Below are positions 15,225 to 17,341 of a stretch of DNA of 17,341 nucleotides, piece after piece. A program made the position numbers and the translations under genes. Source of the stretch: an uncultured Verrucomicrobiota bacterium. Lineage in GTDB: Bacteria; Verrucomicrobiota; Verrucomicrobiia; Chthoniobacterales; SZAS-18. Position 1 is the first letter of the stretch, and every line of letters starts with the position of its first letter. The DNA lies in NCBI GenBank assembly GCA_937871685.1, contig CALMOL010000201.1, positions 1 to 17,341 of the forward strand, written 5' to 3'. A model generated the notes under the pieces. It did not search any database and was not told the DNA's origin. It saw only the letters and a program-made list of their open reading frames with translations.

Positions 15225-15863
15225 ATGTCCTGGATCAACCGCCTGCTCGGCCGCGACGACCAATTCTTCCGCCTGCTCGAGGCCAGCGGCAACCTCGCCA
15301 AGGAAAGCGCTGGCGAGCTTTCCCAGATCCTGCCGAAGATCCCCGCCGGCGCGTCGGCGGAGGCGCGCAACGCGATTGCCCTCACGCGCAAGCGGCACAA
15401 GGTCGTCTCGCAGGAGATCACCGAGGCCCTGTGCAAGATCTTCATGACGCCGCTGGAGCCCGAGGACATCGAGGCCCTGAACGCCGCGCTCTACAAGATC
15501 TCCAAGAACGCCGAGAAGATCGCCGAGCGCCTCGCCGTCGCCCCGCCCGGCGTGAACGTGGAGGCGGTGGGCCGCCAGCTCGCCATTCTCGGCCAGGCCG
15601 CCGCCGGGGTGGCCACGATGGTGAGCGCCCTGCGCAAGGGCGCGCACGGCGAGGATGTGAAGAACGAATACGAGCGCCTCCAGTCCCTCGAGGGCGACGC
15701 CGACCGCGTGATGAACGAGCTGCTCGGCGCGCTCTACCGCGACACCTCCGACGCGCGCACGGTGGTCTTTTGGAAGGACATCTACGAGCTGCTGGAAAAG
15801 TGCATCGACCGCTGCCGCGACGCCGGCTACGTCGTCTTCCACGTCGCCCTCAAGAACGCGTGA
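15225..15863 (+). CDS. DUF47 family protein (PhoU-like, Pit accessory)
   Basis: A 212-residue, mostly helical cytoplasmic protein of the DUF47/PhoU_div family. It opens with WINRLLGRDDQFFRLLEASG and has the antiparallel-helix pattern of PhoU: RKRHKVVSQEITEALCKIFMTPLEPEDIEALNAALYKI is spread over about 55-92, and EGDADRVMNELLGALY and WKDIYELLEKCIDRCRD lie near the C-terminus. The acidic ExxxD and D-x-x-E-x-x-D positions of the family's metal-binding helices are present. These proteins pair with Pit phosphate transporters and are thought to control them. The Pit gene follows on the same strand 167 bases on, with repeat C between. It is divergent from the ABC exporter remnant. The ATG at 15225 gives the expected N-terminus; no strong ribosome site was seen. 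Confidence 0.93.
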   Translation: MSWINRLLGRDDQFFRLLEASGNLAKESAGELSQILPKIPAGASAEARNAIALTRKRHKVVSQEITEALCKIFMTPLEPEDIEALNAALYKISKNAEKIAERLAVAPPGVNVEAVGRQLAILGQAAAGVATMVSALRKGAHGEDVKNEYERLQSLEGDADRVMNELLGALYRDTSDARTVVFWKDIYELLEKCIDRCRDAGYVVFHVALKNA

Positions 15864-15874
15864 TGGATCGATCT

Positions 15875-15994
15875 GCCACGGAGGCACGGAGAGGGGAACC
15901 GGGGCGTTTGCGCGGATGCTCCCAATCCCGCCCTAAATCCGCCGAGCGAATCAACCATTCCACGCCTCTTTCCTCCTCCGTGTTCTCCGTGCCT
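15875..15994. repeat. Inverted repeat C inside the DUF47-Pit operon
   Basis: The left arm, GCCACGGAGGCACGGAGAGG (15875-15894), pairs with a right arm at about 15971-15994 containing CTCCGTGTTCTCCGTGCC, allowing one inserted base. Each arm is itself a short tandem of CACGGAG. From memory, such CACGGAG runs recur between genes in Verrucomicrobiota and Planctomycetota. It starts 12 bases after the DUF47 stop. The 70-odd bases between the arms show no gene. Confidence 0.6.
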
Positions 15995-16030
15995 GACCCC
16001 ATCGGCTGCGCGGCCAACTGATTCCCTGCC

Positions 16031-17149
16031 ATGACCCTCGTCCTGATCGTCGTGCTGGTGGCGTTGATGTTTGAATACATCAACGGCTTCCACGACACCG
16101 CGAACTCCATCGCCACGGTGGTGTCCACCAAGGTGCTCACGCCCCGGCAGGCCATCATCCTGGCGGCGTGCACCAATCTCGTCGGCGCGCTGTGGGGCAC
16201 GGCGGTCGCGAAGACGATCTCGACCGGCTTGGTCAACGCCGCCTACGTGAACACCGCGGTGATCGTGAGTGCGCTGGTCGGCGGCATCGTGTGGAACCTC
16301 CTGACGTGGTGGCTCGCGCTGCCGTCCTCCAGCACCCACGCGCTCGTGGGCGGCCTGTGCGGCGCCACGATGGCCTCCGCGGCCGACATCCTGCCGGCGG
16401 GGCAGAGCCTTTGGTCCGCGCTCATCTGGAACGCGCCGAAGGCCGGCGCGCCGTGGTTCAAGGGCGACGGCCTAGTGCCCAAGGTGCTCGTGCCAATGAT
16501 TTCCTCGCCGATCCTCGGCTTCGTGCTGGGTTTTCTCATCATGTCGCTGCTCTACCTGCTCGTGGCGCGCTGGCGGCCGACGGTGGTGGCCGGCGTGTTC
16601 GGCAAGCTTCAGCTCGTGAGCGCCGGCTACATGGGCTTCTCGCACGGCTCCAACGACGCGCAGAAGACGATGGGCATCATCGCCCTCGCACTCGTGGCGG
16701 CCACGGCCTCGGGCGCGCTCTCCGACCTGCCTCCTTGGCTAGACTTCCTGCGCGTCCCTTCCCTTGGGCCGAATTCCGACCACATCCCGACGTGGATCAA
16801 GGTGACGTGCGCGCTCACGATGGCTGCGGGCACGGCCGCCGGCGGCTGGCGCATCATCCGCACGATGGGGCAAAAGATGGTGAAGCTTCAGCCCATCCAC
16901 GGCTTCGCCGCCGAGACCACGGCGGCCACGGTGCTGATGGCCGCGCAGGGCCTCGGGATGCCCGTCTCGACCACGCACGCCATCTCCACGAGCATCATGG
17001 GCGTGGGCTGCGCGAAGCGCTTCTCCTCGCTGAATCTTCCCGTGGTCCACCGCATCCTGTGGGCCTGGGTGCTGACCCTGCCGGCCGCCGGCTTGGTCGC
17101 CTATGGCATGATGCGCGCCTGGATCGGGCTGGGCTGGCCGGTGCGGTGA
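16031..17149 (+). CDS. pit: Inorganic phosphate transporter, PiT family
   Basis: A 372-residue polytopic membrane protein with the two PiT signatures in inverted halves: GFHDTANSIATVVST (19-33) and GFSHGSNDAQKTMGI (202-216). Each is followed by a Ser-Ser/Thr-Thr-His motif (PSSSTHALVGG at 98-108 and PVSTTHAIS near 315-323). These bind phosphate and the coupling ion. The family takes up phosphate, often as a metal-phosphate, with H+ or Na+. The length and the N-terminal MTLVLIVVLVALMFEYINGFH are normal. DUF47 just upstream is the usual partner and probable regulator. The ATG at 16031 is the only sensible start; no strong ribosome site precedes it. Confidence 0.95.
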   Translation: MTLVLIVVLVALMFEYINGFHDTANSIATVVSTKVLTPRQAIILAACTNLVGALWGTAVAKTISTGLVNAAYVNTAVIVSALVGGIVWNLLTWWLALPSSSTHALVGGLCGATMASAADILPAGQSLWSALIWNAPKAGAPWFKGDGLVPKVLVPMISSPILGFVLGFLIMSLLYLLVARWRPTVVAGVFGKLQLVSAGYMGFSHGSNDAQKTMGIIALALVAATASGALSDLPPWLDFLRVPSLGPNSDHIPTWIKVTCALTMAAGTAAGGWRIIRTMGQKMVKLQPIHGFAAETTAATVLMAAQGLGMPVSTTHAISTSIMGVGCAKRFSSLNLPVVHRILWAWVLTLPAAGLVAYGMMRAWIGLGWPVR

Positions 17150-17228
17150 GAAGGCTTTCCGACCGCGCGATACCGACGCGCGATCAAAGTTACAAAATCG
17201 GCCGCGTCCTTGTTGTAGAGGCGGCTCT

Positions 17229-17341
17229 GTCCGCGCCGCGGACGTGCCGCCTGTGGCCCTCTCTCGGGTGGCCGCTGCCGAATGCCCTGCCGACGTCCAC
17301 CCGGGAAGAAAATCATAGGCGGCACGTCCCCATTCGCGGAC
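17229..17341. repeat. Palindromic repeat D, cut by the window end
   Basis: The left arm (17229-17252, ending GGACGTGCCGCCT) is inverted at 17317-17341 (starting AGGCGGCACGTCC). A 13-bp core is perfect, and the arms pair again over GTCCGCG after a bulge. A second, inner pair is CGGGTGG (17265-17271) with CCACCCG (17297-17303). The left arm probably extends out to AGAGGCGGCTCT near 17217-17228, which predicts the complement just beyond the window. It lies 79 bases after the Pit stop. No gene was seen in 17150-17341. Confidence 0.65.

Noticed and set aside
17161..17185. CGCGCG...CGCGCG hairpin after the Pit gene as an intrinsic terminator
   Set aside because: The stem is 6 bp of simple CG repeat with a 7-base loop and no T-run; too weak to call.

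Overview
The window is a high-G+C stretch of a bacterial chromosome. The mix of genes and the intergenic repeats suggest Verrucomicrobiota, perhaps near Opitutaceae. The clues are an ADOP-type ABC permease, a Tat-exported MmgE/PrpD protein, a DUF47-Pit pair, weak Shine-Dalgarno use, and several large palindromic intergenic repeats of a kind I associate with verrucomicrobial genomes. The taxon is an inference; no rRNA, tRNA, CRISPR array, integrase or transposase gene was seen.

Left part (1-4250): the N-terminal 330 residues of a minus-strand MacB/ADOP-like ABC permease run off the left edge. Divergent from it are a DUF7002-like protein, possibly of ADP-ribosyltransferase-like fold, and a Tat-signal MmgE/PrpD protein. 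A convergent minus-strand short-chain dehydrogenase follows, with a palindromic repeat between the two stop codons. A second, larger palindrome lies upstream of the dehydrogenase.

Middle (4600-12560): a MATE exporter and a secreted aspartic protease with two DTG lobes lie on the plus strand. Next comes a complete efflux module: a TetR repressor, a strong intrinsic terminator, an RND membrane-fusion protein and an RND inner-membrane pump. The TetR gene has an 18-bp palindromic operator filling the 17-nt spacer of a plausible promoter. A related, weaker copy lies before the membrane-fusion gene. This fits autoregulation plus control of the pump. No outer-membrane channel gene is present.

Right part (12590-17341): on the minus strand are a secreted Ig-like/S41 peptidase and, upstream of it, an ABC exporter remnant that has lost its last membrane helices and Walker A through an internal out-of-frame deletion. 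Divergent from these is the phosphate pair, DUF47 (PhoU-like) then Pit, split by a third kind of inverted repeat. A fourth palindromic repeat begins after Pit and is cut by the window end.

Most of the window is ordinary chromosomal metabolism and transport. I found no convincing new multi-gene system. The best leads are the TetR operator/promoter layout, the duplicated retropepsin-like protease, the DUF7002 protein, the divergent MmgE/PrpD and S41 active sites, the broken ABC exporter and the four palindromic repeat types.
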